This document shows positions 16,912-24,363 of a stretch of 41,295 nt of DNA, piece after piece (positions within the stretch are counted from its first letter, which is position 1; every line of letters begins with the position of its first letter). Source of the stretch: Bacteroidales bacterium. GTDB lineage: Bacteria; Bacteroidota; Bacteroidia; Bacteroidales; Bacteroidaceae. The stretch spans positions 1-41,295 of the forward strand of contig JAGHUS010000084.1 of the NCBI GenBank assembly GCA_018064685.1. The letters are read 5' to 3'. Made by a program: the position numbers and the translations under genes. Below the pieces are notes generated by a model, which was not told the DNA's origin, ran no database searches, and saw only the letters and a program-made list of their open reading frames with translations.

Positions 16912-18447
16912 TTACTGAAGTCGGAAAATGACGGGAAGAACAAAGCGGGCACGCACGTTCTTGTTCTTATCCTTGCCGGGTGTCCAGTGTCCGGAGGTGA
17001 GCTTTACTATACGCACACTCTCGTCTTCGAGAGCCTTGGCAGCTTCGTTGAAGATTTCCTCGGTGAGGACTTTCTCTTTTACTGTTTCATCCTTGTCTAC
17101 TGTAGTTGTCTTTTCCTTGGCATCCTTGGATAGTCCCTCTGGCTTGCTGACTCCCTTGATGACTTTGACTTCACTGACGCTTCCATCTGGCTCAATCACA
17201 AACTGAACAAACACACTGCCTATTATGCCCCACTCCTGAGCCAACTGTGGATAGGACATGTGGGTGGAGAAGAACTGGAAGAGCCCTGCGTCGCCTTCTT
17301 CGAATTGAGCTGGCACCTCAACCTTGTCGTATATTGTGGCATCCGTCGTCGCGCTATCCTTGACGTCGGTCGCCACGACCATCAATCCTGCGTCAGGCAT
17401 CTCGGCCACCAGGATTTCGGTTTGTTGTACATCTGCCAGGGGCGAAGTGGCCGCCAAGGGCAACTTTTCTTGTACTTTTACTTGCACATCTGCAGCATTC
17501 TGCGTACCTTTGCTGCGCATTTCAGTCACTGTCTGCTCGATGGGCTTGATGAACTCGGGCGTAGCGAACGCGCAGAGCGACAGCGCGGCTACGGGTAGGA
17601 CGTACAGCGCACGGCTGCGACGCCAGGGATTGGGATTTTGTTTTTGCATCATAGTAATACGTTTAACAATTGAACTATGGTTAAAGTTGTTGGCGAAAGT
17701 GTAGGAGCTGGAGCCAACAGCTTTATTTATTAATAGCATCTGGTAGGCGTGTGCCGACACACCTTGCTGCAGTACGTAGTCGTCGGCCTCGTATTCGTGC
17801 ACGTCGCGCATACTAGCATCGAGCATGTAGCAGAAAGGGTTCCACCATTGCAGCATCTCGACCAGGGTAAGCAACAGGATGTCGTGCGAATGACGATGCA
17901 TGATGTGTCCGCGTTCGTGCAGGATGATCTCGCGTCCGGCACGCTGGTAGTCGCTCTGGCTGATGACGATGTTGTGCAGCCAGCTGAAAGGTTTCACCGA
18001 GTCGGCATGACAATAGACGGTGACGCCATCCTCCTCGCGTTGCTGCCACAGACTGCCGCCACGAATGACGAAACCCATGCGCCCGAATTGTACAAGGCGA
18101 AAAAGCAGGACTACCATCATGCCCGTCACATAGACGATGCTGACAGCATCGAACCAGGAGAAGTGGCTGACTGATGGTCGGGGAGCCGAAGCGGTGACAA
18201 CAAACTGGCGGATGGGGATGCCGGCATCTATCATCTGTTGCTGGGCAGCATGTACCACGGGATTGCCATCGAGCGACAAGACGGATATGTTGAACAGAGG
18301 TAAGACAAGCGAGAGCAGCAGAATGCCCAGCAATGTGAAACGGTTGAAATGCAGCAGTTTCTCCCGACGGAGCATAAGCGTGTAGGGCACGTAAAGCATT
18401 GTCAGTACAAAGGCCGACTTCAGGGTATAGAGAAACAGGTTTGTCAT
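16912..18447 (-). CDS. M56/BlaR1-type membrane metalloprotease with TonB-like C-terminus
   Basis: A 511-residue membrane protein. Hydrophobic segments lie at about 8-25, 37-57, 100-118 and near 285-300. HERGH (177-181) with downstream Glu in HEYEADD (217-223) is the zinc site. The C-terminal part (about 395-511; SYPQLAQEWGIIGSVFVQFVIEPDGSV) resembles a TonB C-terminal domain instead of the penicillin-binding sensor of true BlaR1. It overlaps its BlaI partner by 4 bases. Probably a signal-dependent protease that cleaves the repressor; the signal is unknown and no beta-lactamase is nearby. Confidence 0.88.
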   Translation of the reverse strand: MTNLFLYTLKSAFVLTMLYVPYTLMLRREKLLHFNRFTLLGILLLSLVLPLFNISVLSLDGNPVVHAAQQQMIDAGIPIRQFVVTASAPRPSVSHFSWFDAVSIVYVTGMMVVLLFRLVQFGRMGFVIRGGSLWQQREEDGVTVYCHADSVKPFSWLHNIVISQSDYQRAGREIILHERGHIMHRHSHDILLLTLVEMLQWWNPFCYMLDASMRDVHEYEADDYVLQQGVSAHAYQMLLINKAVGSSSYTFANNFNHSSIVKRITMMQKQNPNPWRRSRALYVLPVAALSLCAFATPEFIKPIEQTVTEMRSKGTQNAADVQVKVQEKLPLAATSPLADVQQTEILVAEMPDAGLMVVATDVKDSATTDATIYDKVEVPAQFEEGDAGLFQFFSTHMSYPQLAQEWGIIGSVFVQFVIEPDGSVSEVKVIKGVSKPEGLSKDAKEKTTTVDKDETVKEKVLTEEIFNEAAKALEDESVRIVKLTSGHWTPGKDKNKNVRARFVLPVIFRLQ

Positions 18448-18839
18448 AGTTCGTCCTCCTCTTCTTTGTCTATCGTCAGGAGTATCTCCATCACTTCCTC
18501 GGGCGTGAGGTTTTCCTCCTTGACGAAGTAACTGAACATGGATTTGAGGCTGTTGCCGAAGAAGTTACGCTTGACACTCTGCATCGTCATGCGCGTGTAC
18601 TCCTGGCGTGTCACCTTAGCCACGTACCATTGCGTCTTGCCCTCACCCTCCTTTTTGAAGAAGTCAACGAATCCCTTCTCGTAGAGTATCTTGAGATAGG
18701 TGGCGATGGTGGTATAGGTGGGTTTTGGGTCGGGATAGCGTTCCAGTATATCCTTTCCGCAGGCAGAGTGCCCGATGTCCCACAAGGCCGTCATCAGTTG
18801 GAATTCCGACTTGGTTAGTGTTCGGTCCGTTCGTTTCAT
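18444..18839 (-). CDS. BlaI/MecI-type repressor
   Basis: A 131-residue winged-helix repressor: LTKSEFQLMTALWDIG and PTYTTIATYLKILYEKGFV are the typical wHTH segments, and a C-terminal acidic helix would dimerise. The ATG at 18839 is preferred to an upstream TTG because it fits family length and the -7 box position. It is the first gene of the pair with the M56 protease. Confidence 0.9.
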   Translation of the reverse strand: MKRTDRTLTKSEFQLMTALWDIGHSACGKDILERYPDPKPTYTTIATYLKILYEKGFVDFFKKEGEGKTQWYVAKVTRQEYTRMTMQSVKRNFFGNSLKSMFSYFVKEENLTPEEVMEILLTIDKEEEDEL

Positions 18840-18871
18840 AGATTTACTCTTTACTTGTTGCAATTCTGCTG

Positions 18872-18965
18872 CAAAGGTAAACGAATCTCTTCTATTTCGA
18901 ATCGTTTAGAAATCGAAAACTTTCGAAAAGCGTGCGATTTTAACATTTATTATTCGAAATAGAAG
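18872..18965 (-). promoter_or_regulatory. promoter and 14-bp inverted repeats before the blaI-like gene
   Basis: TACCTTTG on the minus strand (18872-18879) is the -7 box. Exact inverted 14-mers CTTCTATTTCGAAT (18889-18902) and ATTCGAAATAGAAG (18952-18965) flank the upstream region with centres 63 bases apart. They are candidate operators for the repressor. Confidence 0.5.
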
Positions 18966-19081
18966 CATGTTACGCTCCCAAAGGCAAACGAAACAATTAG
19001 GTGCAAGATGTTATTTCGTGAACGTAAATGCGTAGACGCACTTTTGGAGACGTTAAAAAGTCGTCATTAACAAAAATATGA

Positions 19082-19339
19082 GCATCTACATCACTTCCCG
19101 TATATTTTGTGTTTATGGTAGGTTTGGCGACATTGACATTGACTGGATGTGTTGAACTGAAGACTGCGACAGAAGGTTTCAGTTCTTCTACTATTGTGAT
19201 GCTTATTGGATTGTATTTCGTCATATCCGCCTTGGAGGCAACCGGTTTCATGAAAGTGGTTGCTGCCAAGGTGCTTGGAAAGCCACGTAGTTACGTCCCC
19301 GCTGCATGGATGCACTACTTATCAGAATGTGAATTTTAA
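19082..19339 (+). pseudogene. remnant of a membrane permease (SLC13-like)
   Basis: The open stretch encodes a peptide such as VGLATLTLTGCVELKTATEG and MLIGLYFVISALEATGFMK, which resembles the N-terminal repeat of SLC13/DASS-type permeases. There is a stop immediately upstream and the similarity ends by 19339 without a matching continuation in any frame. It is best read as a leftover fragment. The family match is from memory and moderate. Confidence 0.5.
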
Positions 19340-19376
19340 CAGCACTAACAGTACTGGTTTATATCTGACAATAATG

Positions 19377-19405
19377 GAGGGTGCCCAAAAAGTCATACCC
19401 TCTTT
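19377..19405. terminator. small hairpin after the permease remnant
   Basis: GAGGGT (19377-19382) pairs with ACCCTC (19397-19402), followed by TTT. Weak. Confidence 0.35.
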
Positions 19406-19413
19406 ACAAGACG

Positions 19414-20091
19414 TCACAAGACCTTCTTGTTCTCGATGGCTTTACGGAATAGTTCTGCATCAAAACGATAGAGCATAGCCGGGCGACCATTGTTCTGCAA
19501 TGAGTCGCCTGTGGGTGTAATATACCCCATGGCCAGCATCTTCTTGTGGAAGTTGCGACGATCGAAGGTCTGTCCCAGGACTGCCTCGTAGATGGTCTGC
19601 AGCTGCGACATGGTGAAGGTGCTGTTCAAGAGACGGAAGGCCAGCGGTTCGTACTGTATCTTCCAGCGCAGGCGGTCGAGGGCCACGCGCATTATCTCAG
19701 CATGGTCGAAAGCCAGAGACGGCAGTTCGTCCACGGGGAACCATCGTGCCTCGGCAGCATCATCACCACCGATGACCTCGTAGTCGTCCTGACGCACAAA
19801 GGCCAGGAAGGCAATGGTGAGTACACGTTCGCGCGGATCGCGTTCCACACCGGTAAAGGCTTGCAACTGCTCGATATAGATGTCACGGACACCCGTCTCC
19901 TCCCTAAGCTCGCGCAGCGCACCCTGCTCGGCCGTTTCGTCCATATGGAGGAAACCGCCGGGGAAGGCCCAACTGTCCTTGTAGGGCTCTATACCTCTTT
20001 TAATTAATAAGGCACTCAGACCGCTTCCGTTGAAGCCAAACACCACACAGTCCGTCGTGACCGCGGGATGCGGATACTTGTAGCTATACAT
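19414..20091 (-). CDS. Nudix hydrolase / NrtR-like regulator
   Basis: A 225-residue protein with an N-terminal Nudix domain and C-terminal winged helix (about 150-225, ending GRPAMLYRF), the architecture of NrtR, which senses ADP-ribose and controls NAD genes. The Nudix box is complete: Gly46, Glu52, R60-E61-L62, E64-E65, G67, so hydrolysis of ADP-ribose-like compounds is also possible. It is divergent from the vWA and ADP-ribosylglycohydrolase genes, sharing a spacer with a 21-bp palindrome. Regulation of those genes is inferred from this. Confidence 0.85.
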   Translation of the reverse strand: MYSYKYPHPAVTTDCVVFGFNGSGLSALLIKRGIEPYKDSWAFPGGFLHMDETAEQGALRELREETGVRDIYIEQLQAFTGVERDPRERVLTIAFLAFVRQDDYEVIGGDDAAEARWFPVDELPSLAFDHAEIMRVALDRLRWKIQYEPLAFRLLNSTFTMSQLQTIYEAVLGQTFDRRNFHKKMLAMGYITPTGDSLQNNGRPAMLYRFDAELFRKAIENKKVL

Positions 20092-20113
20092 ACGCTTATT
20101 CTGTTTTACGGCG

Positions 20114-20121
20114 CAAAGTTA
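20114..20121 (-). promoter_or_regulatory. -7 box of the Nudix regulator gene
   Basis: TAACTTTG on the minus strand, 23 bases before the start at 20091. Confidence 0.55.
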
Positions 20122-20148
20122 GTCATTTTCTTCCTAAAAACCGCGCGC

Positions 20149-20169
20149 TTTGCGTACTTTTCACGCAAA
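20149..20169. promoter_or_regulatory. 21-bp palindromic operator candidate
   Basis: TTTGCGT (20149-20155), 7 bases, ACGCAAA (20163-20169): a perfect 7-7-7 dyad. Related CGCAAA/TTTGCG half-sites recur at 20203-20209, 20226-20231 and 20241-20246. Known NrtR operators are about 21-bp palindromes, so this is a good candidate site for the adjacent regulator. Confidence 0.6.
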
Positions 20170-20225
20170 AACAGGAAAATTACGCCATATTGTGTATTTT
20201 TTACGCAAATAATTTGGTGATTATT

Positions 20226-20246
20226 CGCAAATGCATTACCTTTGCG
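20226..20246 (+). promoter_or_regulatory. promoter of the vWA gene with overlapping half-sites
   Basis: TACCTTTG (20237-20244) is the -7 box. CGCAAA (20226-20231) and TTTGCG (20241-20246) form an outward-facing dyad over it, so a protein binding the ACGCAAA motif would cover the promoter. Confidence 0.55.
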
Positions 20247-20317
20247 TCAGATTTACACAAAGAAGCGCTTGGAGAACGATGTAAACGAGTGTCGAACCAT
20301 TCAAAAAAGAGAAGAAC

Positions 20318-21445
20318 ATGAAGACTGATGTAACAACAAAAAACACAGAGGACAAGAATCTGACCATACACAATGTAATCATACTGGATGCCTCAGGCAG
20401 CATGAGTGACATCTACGAACAGGCACTGGCAGGCGTGAACGAGACCATCAACACCATCCGCAGGGCAAAGGCCGACATGCCCGAGCAGGACCAGGCACTC
20501 TCGCTGGCCAGCTTTGCAGATGGCCTGCGGATCGTTTACAATGGAACAGCCATCGAGCGTGTGGGTGAATTCGGCAGAACGGACTATAGCACGCAAGGCA
20601 GCACGGCGCTCTACGATGCCATGGGCGAGATGCTCACCAGCGAGCGCAGAAGCGTGAAGCAGGGCGACAAGGTGCTGGTGACCATCATCACCGACGGCTA
20701 TGAGAATTCTTCCAGAAAATGGGATGCCGAGAGCATCAGGCAGCTTGTTGACGAGCTGCGCAAGGATGACTGGGTATTCACCTACATCGGAGCCAACCAG
20801 GACGTGGAAGAGGCAGCCAGCACCATCGGCGTGCAGAACACCTATCAGTTCGAGGCCACCGTGGAGGGCACTATCGAGATGTTCGAGCGCGAGGGACGTG
20901 CCCGCCGCAACTGGAACGAACGCGTATATCGTGGTGAAGAGGACCTTGACACCGGCTACTTCGAGGAGGACGCCGAGGCGGCTGCCGCTCCCGATCGCGT
21001 CACTCCCGCCCGCATCGACAGTCTGCGCCCCAACGAGATATTCGTCTTCGGAAGCAACATAGCCGGCCAGCATACGGGAGGTGCGGCACAGACAGCCGTG
21101 CAGCGCTTCGGTGCCCGAATGGGACAGGCCAACGGCCCGCAGGGGCAGAGCTACGCCATCCCCACCGTAGGCTGCAGCAACAACGAGACGTACTGCCACG
21201 TACAAGAGTTCATCCAGTATGCCCTGAAGCACCCCGAGCTTCACTTCCTCGTCACTCCCATCGGATGCGGCAATGGGGGGTGGGATCCGCAGGACATGGC
21301 ACGCTTCTTCCTCTGGGCTCGTGACATGCAGAACATCTCGCTACCCATCAGCTTCCGGCGTGTGCTCAACGGCATGCGAAAAGACACCTCCAAAAAGAAA
21401 ACAACTTGGTGGGAAAGATTTAAGAAATCATGGCAAGGTAAGTAA
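20318..21445 (+). CDS. vWA domain protein with C-terminal FGSN (macro-like) domain
   Basis: A 375-residue two-domain protein. Residues 18-195 are a von Willebrand A domain with a full MIDAS: DASGS (24-28), Thr97 and Asp126. Residues 238-352 contain FVFGSNIAGQHTGGAAQTA, GQSYAIPT and TPIGCGNGG. The order of these motifs resembles macro domains, which bind ADP-ribose, but I cannot confirm homology. The tail is basic (KDTSKKKTTWWERFKK). It is followed 26 bases later by an ADP-ribosylglycohydrolase, which supports an ADP-ribose link. The precise function is unknown. Confidence 0.8.
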   Translation: MKTDVTTKNTEDKNLTIHNVIILDASGSMSDIYEQALAGVNETINTIRRAKADMPEQDQALSLASFADGLRIVYNGTAIERVGEFGRTDYSTQGSTALYDAMGEMLTSERRSVKQGDKVLVTIITDGYENSSRKWDAESIRQLVDELRKDDWVFTYIGANQDVEEAASTIGVQNTYQFEATVEGTIEMFEREGRARRNWNERVYRGEEDLDTGYFEEDAEAAAAPDRVTPARIDSLRPNEIFVFGSNIAGQHTGGAAQTAVQRFGARMGQANGPQGQSYAIPTVGCSNNETYCHVQEFIQYALKHPELHFLVTPIGCGNGGWDPQDMARFFLWARDMQNISLPISFRRVLNGMRKDTSKKKTTWWERFKKSWQGK

Positions 21446-21471
21446 TAGTACCAAACAATACAGATACAAAA

Positions 21472-22254
21472 ATGAAAGACCTACTCCTATCCGCTGCCAT
21501 TGCCGACATCAGTGGCGTACCCTACGAGTTTGACCATCCCACGAAGAATTACGACAAGGTGGACCTCCTGCATGCCGAGGGCGACTATTCCGACGATACC
21601 GTCTGCACCTTCGCCTGTGCCGAAGCGTTCCTCAAAGACCTTGACGTGTCCGAGAATCTATGGAAGCGATGCCGACAGGATCCCAGGAGAGGCTACGGAG
21701 GCCGCTTCCATGGATGGCTGATGACGGAGGAGCGCATCCCTTACAACAGCCTGGGCAACGGAAGTGCCATGCGCTGTTCCTCTGCAGCCTTCATCGCCAA
21801 GGACGAAGAAGAATGCACCGAACTGGCCATACGTACAGCCATGCCCACGCACAACCACGAGGAGGGCATCAAGGGAGCCGTGGCCACAGCCCTGGCCATC
21901 TTCCATCTGCTGCACGGCAAGGACAAGGAATACATCAGGAACGAAGTCCTGGGAAAGTACTACCCCGAATGGCAGCACAAGAAGTATGCGGACTTTCACG
22001 ACCACTTTCCTTTTGACGAGACCTGTCCGCTCACCGTCCCCCCAGCCATCATCTGCTTCCTGGAGAGCAAGGACTATGCAGACTGCCTGAAGCTGGCCAT
22101 CGCGCTGGGCGGCGATGCCGACACGCTGGCGGCCATAGCCGGTCCCATGGCATACGCCCACTACAAGGTGATGCCGCAGGAACTCATTGACAACGCCAAG
22201 CAGAAGCTGCCGCAGTGGATGCTCGACTTGAACGAGGAACTCAACAACATGTGA
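21472..22254 (+). CDS. ADP-ribosylglycohydrolase (DraG family)
   Basis: A 260-residue ADP-ribosyl hydrolase with the metal and substrate motifs SDDT (residues 40-43), GNGSAMR (95-101), THNHEE (126-131) and GGDADT (213-218). Such enzymes remove ADP-ribose from arginine or other residues, or hydrolyse ADP-ribose conjugates. It is in an apparent operon with the vWA/FGSN protein. No ADP-ribosyltransferase or DraT is visible in the window, so its substrate is open. Confidence 0.92.
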   Translation: MKDLLLSAAIADISGVPYEFDHPTKNYDKVDLLHAEGDYSDDTVCTFACAEAFLKDLDVSENLWKRCRQDPRRGYGGRFHGWLMTEERIPYNSLGNGSAMRCSSAAFIAKDEEECTELAIRTAMPTHNHEEGIKGAVATALAIFHLLHGKDKEYIRNEVLGKYYPEWQHKKYADFHDHFPFDETCPLTVPPAIICFLESKDYADCLKLAIALGGDADTLAAIAGPMAYAHYKVMPQELIDNAKQKLPQWMLDLNEELNNM

Positions 22255-22457
22255 TTTGATTTTCGGGATAGCCTTACAGGCTCGACATCCAAACAAACAT
22301 CCTAATAAAAATCTTTACTAAACTAAAGAAGAACCACCTTCATTTAAGAACAGTCAGCAAATGTTTGTTATATTAAACATTTTATATTATTGCTGTCCGA
22401 TAAAAACGGGGGAGTGATTTAAAATAAAAAAGTTTTTTTTGCCCGAGAACTATCAAG
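22255..22457. other. AT-rich spacer without visible gene
   Basis: No supported ORF or promoter of note. It is the first part of a 1.7 kb gene-free stretch between the draG-like gene and the thi riboswitch. Confidence 0.6.
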
Positions 22458-22686
22458 GGTTCCACTTTTTGCTCATAACACATTGGGCAACAGTTGTTTA
22501 TGGGTGTGGAACCCTTGGTGGAACCCCGTCCAAGGGTTCCACAAGGTTCCACAATTCTTCTCTCTCAAAACAAAACGAACTGCATCCACAAGTGGAACCC
22601 AGTGGAACCCTTAAGCGGGGTTCCACCGAGGGTTCCACCGGTGTAACAATCTGATTAGACGATACTTATATTCGAAAAGTGGAACC
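22458..22686. repeat. mirror-symmetric array of ten GGTTCCAC octamers
   Basis: GGTTCCAC occurs forward at 22458, 22535, 22545, 22619, 22631 and as GTGGAACC at 22506, 22518, 22592, 22602, 22679. The start-to-start distances are 48, 12, 17, 10, 47, 10, 17, 12, 48, a mirror image about position 22572. The two halves align as an imperfect inverted repeat in which the octamers are kept and the rest has diverged. Each four-site cluster is itself a dyad. Confidence 0.9.
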
Positions 22687-22744
22687 CTTGAACCTTTTTG
22701 GGCATAAAAAAACTTTTCGAGTTGTAAAATCATACTTGCAAAAT

Positions 22745-22777
22745 GTGAACCAAGGGGGGCAGCCCCCATGATTCACG
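22745..22777. repeat. hairpin with GGGGG/CCCCC core
   Basis: GTGAACCAAGGGGGGC then AGCCCCCATGATTCAC pairs GTGAA with TTCAC and G5 with C5. No ORF nearby explains it. Confidence 0.5.
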
Positions 22778-22938
22778 TGGCGAATGCGTCAAATGCGCAA
22801 CAGCATTTTTTATTCCGCATGTGGCGGAAATTCTAATACTGCTGCGACATTTCTTTTTCAGCCATGTTGTTTTAGAGACGACGCAGCATCATTTGGGAAC
22901 TGTCGCTGCATCAACCAAAAGTTCATGCTGCGAGTGCT

Positions 22939-23031
22939 AACCGTCCAGCCTAGGTTGGACGGTTGAAAACCGCAGCGAGATTTTTTGAAAACCGCAGCAG
23001 TAACGAACCGTCCAACCTAGGCTGGACGGTT
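22939..23031. repeat. pair of CCTAGG-centred palindromes
   Basis: AACCGTCCAGCCTAGGTTGG with ACGGTT (22939-22964) and its exact reverse complement at 23006-23031; each copy is also nearly self-palindromic. Between them is a direct repeat GAAAACCGCAGC (22965-22976, 22987-22998). GCAGC/GCTGC motifs in both directions are scattered from 22840 to 23090. Confidence 0.85.
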
Positions 23032-23099
23032 AACTTGTGCAGCATCGTCATACAGAAAGCGCGACCAGTCATATCAGCTCTCGCAGCGATTATCACACA

Positions 23100-23690
23100 A
23101 AAACTGCTTCAAGTCACACCAAATCTATACTATTCGTGCAGAAATAACACTATGCAGCCTCAAGGTGTACCCTAAAAATAACAGGTAATGCTCCTGTCAA
23201 GCACCATGCAATATTCTTGCGAAAATGCATTGAAGATATTGAAATACAATAATATAAGTGGCTTGTCCGTGAAGTGTCAAAAAGTGTATAACAGCACAAA
23301 AGCACTATATCAGCACTGATTTCAGCACTACATAATACACTGTAATACAGAAATATATAAAATTAGTGTTGTTAGTACTGTTGATTTTGACGCAAAATTC
23401 CATATGTGTACTTGTGGAAATTGCGTGAGAGAATCTTTTCGGTTTATCCGCCGAAAGCGTAGTTTTATCTTTTTGTGCCAAGGAATAAAAAACGGATATG
23501 CAGCTTTTTCCACCGACCGACGTACGGCGCTCAGATGGATCTCGGCCGGCGGTCAGAGAATGGTCAAGGCTGCATTGAACTGTTCGTCGGATAGCAAAAA
23601 GCGATTGGTGTGGTTTGCTCTCTCTCTCGTGCGACTTTTGAAAAATACTAATCAAACGTCATAATAATAATGTAACATACAATTAATCTG
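23100..23690. other. gene-free stretch, possible dispersed-repeat remnant
   Basis: Contains overlapping ORFs on both strands (plus 23404-23664, minus 23305-23655) without recognised domains, and AGCAC repeats at about 23292-23335. The double-strand coding pattern looks more like a repeat than a gene. Confidence 0.4.
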
Positions 23691-23699
23691 TGGCATTGG

Positions 23700-23918
23700 T
23701 TGCATTTTATTTGCTTTTCCGCTCGCTTATTCGTAACTCTGACCTACGGTCTAAGTTACTTTCGCTCGGGAAAATCAAATTAAAATTGCATTTTATTTGC
23801 TTTTCCGCTCGCTTATTCGTAACCTTGACCTTCGGTCTAAGTTACTTTTGCTCGGGAAAACAAATTAAAATTGCATTTTATTTGCTTTTCCGCTCGCTTA
23901 TTCGTAACTTTGCAAGCG
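23700..23918 (+). repeat. 2.5 tandem copies of an 86-bp promoter-bearing unit
   Basis: Units start at 23700, 23786 and 23871 with TTGCATTTTATTTGCTTTTC and continue through CGCTCGCTTATTCGTAAC. Each has TTTG, 20 bases, then TAACTCTG, TAACCTTG or TAACTTTG. Only the third has the consensus -7 box. Copies 1 and 2 also hold GACCTACGGTC or GACCTTCGGTC mini-hairpins. Confidence 0.85.
23880..23911 (+). promoter_or_regulatory. promoter of the thiamine operon
   Basis: In the third tandem copy TTTG (about 23881-23884) and TAACTTTG (about 23905-23912) are 20 bases apart, a textbook Bacteroidota promoter. Transcription would begin just ahead of the TPP riboswitch. Confidence 0.75.
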
Positions 23919-23921
23919 TTA

Positions 23922-23997
23922 TCAGGGGTGCGGCGCTCTGTTGGTGTCGCTGAGAATATACCCTAGGATCTGAACCGGATAATGCCGGCGTAGAGAG
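23922..23997 (+). ncRNA. TPP riboswitch (THI element)
   Basis: Contains the conserved parts in order: CAGGGGTGC, GCTGAGAATATACCC, GAACCGGATAATGCCGGCG and TAGAGAG. These form the two thiamine-pyrophosphate-sensing arms. It sits directly upstream of thiS and should reduce expression of the whole operon when thiamine pyrophosphate is plentiful. The element ends beside the first possible start, so control of translation initiation is likely. Confidence 0.95.
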
Positions 23998-24022
23998 TAT
24001 GAACGCAAAAAACTATCATTTT

Positions 24023-24226
24023 ATGGCAAAGAAGATCGTAGTCAACAACGAGGAGACTAACGTGGAATGTGACAACATCATGCAGTTGGCACAGCAGTTG
24101 CAGTTGCCCGAACGGGGTGTGGCACTGGCAGTGAATAACAAGGTAGTGCCACGCTCGGCATGGGAAGAGACCACGCTGAACGAGGGTGACAAGGTGACCA
24201 TCATCAAGGCTGCGTTTGGAGGGTGA
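24023..24226 (+). CDS. thiS: sulfur carrier protein ThiS
   Basis: A 67-residue ubiquitin-like protein ending in Gly-Gly (IIKAAFGG). ThiF adenylates the C-terminus and it then carries sulfur as thiocarboxylate to ThiG. The ATG at 24023 gives MAKKIVVNNEE, in line with the family; an in-frame ATG at 23999 would touch the riboswitch. First gene of the thi operon. Confidence 0.93.
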   Translation: MAKKIVVNNEETNVECDNIMQLAQQLQLPERGVALAVNNKVVPRSAWEETTLNEGDKVTIIKAAFGG

Positions 24227-24230
24227 AGGT

Positions 24231-24353
24231 AATTCGCAATTCATAATTCACAATTCATAATTCATAATTAGGCTGGCGCGATGTATCCTCATCCAACTAT
24301 AAGTCCTCCCCTCGGGGAGTTAGAGGGGGCTAATTTATAATTAGGCTGGCGCG
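24231..24353. repeat. composite repeat, thiS-thiE spacer (copy A)
   Basis: Order: AATTC heptamers (24231-24269), TAGGCTGGCGCGATGTATCC, a TCCAACTATAAGTC segment, the GC-rich palindrome CTCCCCTCGGGGAG with tail (24305-24330), then AATTATAGGCTGGCGCG-like end. The same order recurs at 30991-31106 and, inverted, at 27876-27980. Confidence 0.85.
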
Positions 24354-24363
24354 TCTTTAAATT

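Noticed and set aside
16912..18839. beta-lactam resistance locus
   Set aside because: The BlaR1-like protein lacks a penicillin-binding sensor and no beta-lactamase gene lies near.
22458..22686. CRISPR array at the GGTTCCAC repeats
   Set aside because: The repeat is only 8 bp, occurs in both directions and spacing is irregular but mirror-symmetric; no cas genes.
22784..23175. two short plus-strand ORFs of 60 and 70 codons
   Set aside because: They run through the CCTAGG palindromes and GCAGC motifs; protein content looks repeat-derived.
23305..23664. overlapping ORFs of 116 and 86 codons on opposite strands
   Set aside because: No domain, no ribosome-binding site or promoter, and mutual overlap. 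Possibly a dispersed repeat, so not called as genes.
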